The position numbers and the translations under genes were made by a program. A model generated the notes under the pieces. That model made no database searches. It was given only the letters and a program-made list of their open reading frames with translations, and was not told the origin of the DNA. From Prochlorococcus sp. AG-402-O21 (GTDB lineage: Bacteria > Cyanobacteriota > Cyanobacteriia > PCC-6307 > Cyanobiaceae): a DNA stretch of 36,052 bases. Positions 35,156 to 36,052 of the stretch are shown here, piece after piece (positions within the stretch are counted from its first letter, which is position 1; every line of letters starts with the position of its first letter). The stretch spans positions 1-36,052 of the forward strand of contig QCIZ01000015.1 in the NCBI GenBank assembly GCA_003216375.1, written 5' to 3'.

Positions 35156-35440
35156 ATGCCTTTTTTAATGGTTTACTCAGCAATTCCTTTCTCAACAATC
35201 ACATTTGGTGGATTTAATCCTTTAGCTGCAATCGCAGGTTTAGTTATCTTTTTTCAGATTTCTCAAATTTATTATTATGGATTACCTGAGAATGAACCAT
35301 CAGTTGAGCTTTCTGAAACTGGTTCATATAAATATCTTCAAAAGCAATTTATTGGTGTTCAAGTAGTCACTGCCCTTATTGCAGCTTCAGTTATGCTTGC
35401 TGGTCCTGATAAGATATTTTTCCCATTTAAATATTTTTAA
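35156..35440 (+). CDS. Hypothetical two-helix membrane protein
   Basis: Unrecognised, 94 residues. An AGGAAG sequence 9 bases before the ATG supports this start. Hydrophobic segments are at about 5-35 (split by S-T-I-T-F-G-G-F-N-P) and 70-84. Between them is a polar loop with acidic residues (P-E-N-E-P-S-V-E-L-S-E). The N-P-L-A-A-I-A-G start of the helix recalls small thylakoid proteins, but no conserved chlorophyll-binding motif (E-x-x-N/H-x-R) is present, so it is not a high-light-inducible protein. A clear terminator follows 33 bases after the stop. Confidence 0.7.
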   Translation: MPFLMVYSAIPFSTITFGGFNPLAAIAGLVIFFQISQIYYYGLPENEPSVELSETGSYKYLQKQFIGVQVVTALIAASVMLAGPDKIFFPFKYF

Positions 35441-35473
35441 GCTAAAAATATAGATAAAATTGATTTTCAGGTT

Positions 35474-35502
35474 AAAAAAGCAGCTTTATCAGCTGCTTTT
35501 TT
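35474..35502 (+). terminator. Intrinsic terminator
   Basis: AAAAAAGCAGCT pairs perfectly with AGCTGCTTTTTT around a 5-base loop (TTATC). The T run ends the plus-strand transcript of the two-helix membrane protein; the A run on the other arm makes it symmetrical, so it could also work on the minus strand. Confidence 0.9.
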
Positions 35503-35651
35503 ATGTTTGAGAAAAACAACTTATATTAATAATTAATTTTTTAAAACAATCTTGGATAGTGAATATTTTTAATTTGATCATTTTCGTTTGAGAATCATCA
35601 CTTTGTTCATGACGAACATCAAGCTATGAGTTTGCTGTTTTTAATAGATTA

Positions 35652-35852
35652 GTGAGTTTATTTTTCATGCAATTAAATCAAAATAAGACTTATAATTCCC
35701 AAGATAATATTGATAGAGAGGAAAAGGTTATTCCGGTTCAAGTTATTGAGTCTCGTCATTATCTATATCCTAATGGACATCGTATGACCCCTCAGATGAG
35801 ATGGTTTAAAGGCAGTCTTGATAGGGGTTTAAAGCCTGATATCGCTGCATAA
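35652..35852 (+). CDS. Hypothetical small soluble protein
   Basis: Unrecognised, 66 residues from GTG or 61 from an ATG at 35667. The N-terminus is N/Q/K-rich; the C-terminal half has the more ordered pattern V-I-P-V-Q-V-I-E-S-R-H-Y-L-Y-P-N-G-H-R-M-T-P-Q-M-R-W-F-K. No membrane helix or known motif. It may form a unit with the 46-residue frame that starts 40 bases after its stop. Confidence 0.6.
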   Translation: MSLFFMQLNQNKTYNSQDNIDREEKVIPVQVIESRHYLYPNGHRMTPQMRWFKGSLDRGLKPDIAA

Positions 35853-35892
35853 AAAAGCTAATAATTATCAATTTTATATCTATAAAAATTTA

Positions 35893-36033
35893 ATGAAAAA
35901 TACTAAGAGACATGAAAAAATTAATCCTTATGATCCCTATGAAGATTTTGTGAAATTAGATAAGCTCGATGCTTATGAAGCGCAAATTAAGTCAAATTTT
36001 CTTTTAAAAAAAAATAAAAAGTCCATTGAATAA
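35893..36033 (+). CDS. Hypothetical 46-residue protein
   Basis: A short reading frame with an ATG start and TAA stop, rich in K, D, E and Y: it contains N-P-Y-D-P-Y-E-D-F-V-K-L-D-K-L-D-A-Y-E-A-Q-I and ends with a lysine-rich tail (L-L-K-K-N-K-K-S-I-E). The amphipathic helix-like middle and clean start and stop make it a plausible small protein, but no homology is recognised. Same strand and close to the preceding hypothetical gene. Confidence 0.5.
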   Translation: MKNTKRHEKINPYDPYEDFVKLDKLDAYEAQIKSNFLLKKNKKSIE

Positions 36034-36052
36034 TATTAGTTATTATCGTTCA

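Noticed and set aside
35156-35440. High-light-inducible (Hli/CAB-like) protein
   Set aside because: It is small and membrane-bound, but the E-x-x-N/H-x-R chlorophyll-binding motif is absent and it has two hydrophobic segments.
1-36052. Genomic island, prophage or tRNA integration site
   Set aside because: Gene content is core picocyanobacterial, there is no integrase or transposase, and no tRNA was recognised on either strand.

Overview
The window looks like a stretch of a Prochlorococcus chromosome, or of a very close marine picocyanobacterium. It is AT-rich and densely packed. It carries photosystem I genes, a cyanobacterial RNase E with its characteristic C-terminal basic peptide, a ferredoxin-type glutamate synthase, LL-diaminopimelate aminotransferase and an MPBQ-type methyltransferase. 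There is no phage, plasmid, insertion sequence, CRISPR array or tRNA that I can see. The intermediate AT bias would fit a low-light-I (NATL-like) strain better than a high-light strain, but that is an impression and not a computed result.

Layout. 1-1206: three unrecognised single-span membrane proteins. The first has a lysine/alanine hexapeptide tandem repeat cut by the window edge. The third is a 44-residue protein matching the C-terminal membrane module of the first. 1199-4302: cell-envelope genes, namely a divergent pair (beta-lactamase-fold hydrolase and NlpC/P60 peptidase), a polyprenyl-phosphate-type glycosyltransferase and a small HEAT-like anchored protein. 4439-9905: photosystem I, with psaI-psaL on the plus strand converging on psaA-psaB on the minus strand, separated by two strong back-to-back terminators. 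9906-10539: a long non-coding stretch containing an 18-bp perfect palindrome. 10540-18242: metabolism, with a CbiG-CobJ fusion (cobalamin), lipA, a YciI-like gene and the large gltB.

18522-23278: the str operon (rpsL, rpsG, fusA, tufA, rpsJ), followed closely by a LON-domain gene and an MPBQ/MSBQ methyltransferase. 24929-28846: pheA, a DUF1997 gene, then rnhB-rne. 29244-31732: dapL, clpS and a CPBP membrane protease. 31654-33267: a B12-binding radical SAM enzyme of unknown substrate. 33559 to the end: a half-length AbrB-type membrane protein, small hypotheticals, rpsU, an RRM protein and two or three short proteins.

The most unusual items are the repeat/anchor gene group at the left edge, the loss of both cysteines of the RNase E zinc-link while the presumed PNPase-binding tail is retained, the missing canonical start of the CbiG-CobJ fusion, and several convergent genes that overlap or nearly touch. 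Four small genes (44, 38, 58 and 46 residues) fall below usual ORF cut-offs and were read directly from the sequence. All functional names come from motif recognition, because no database search was possible.
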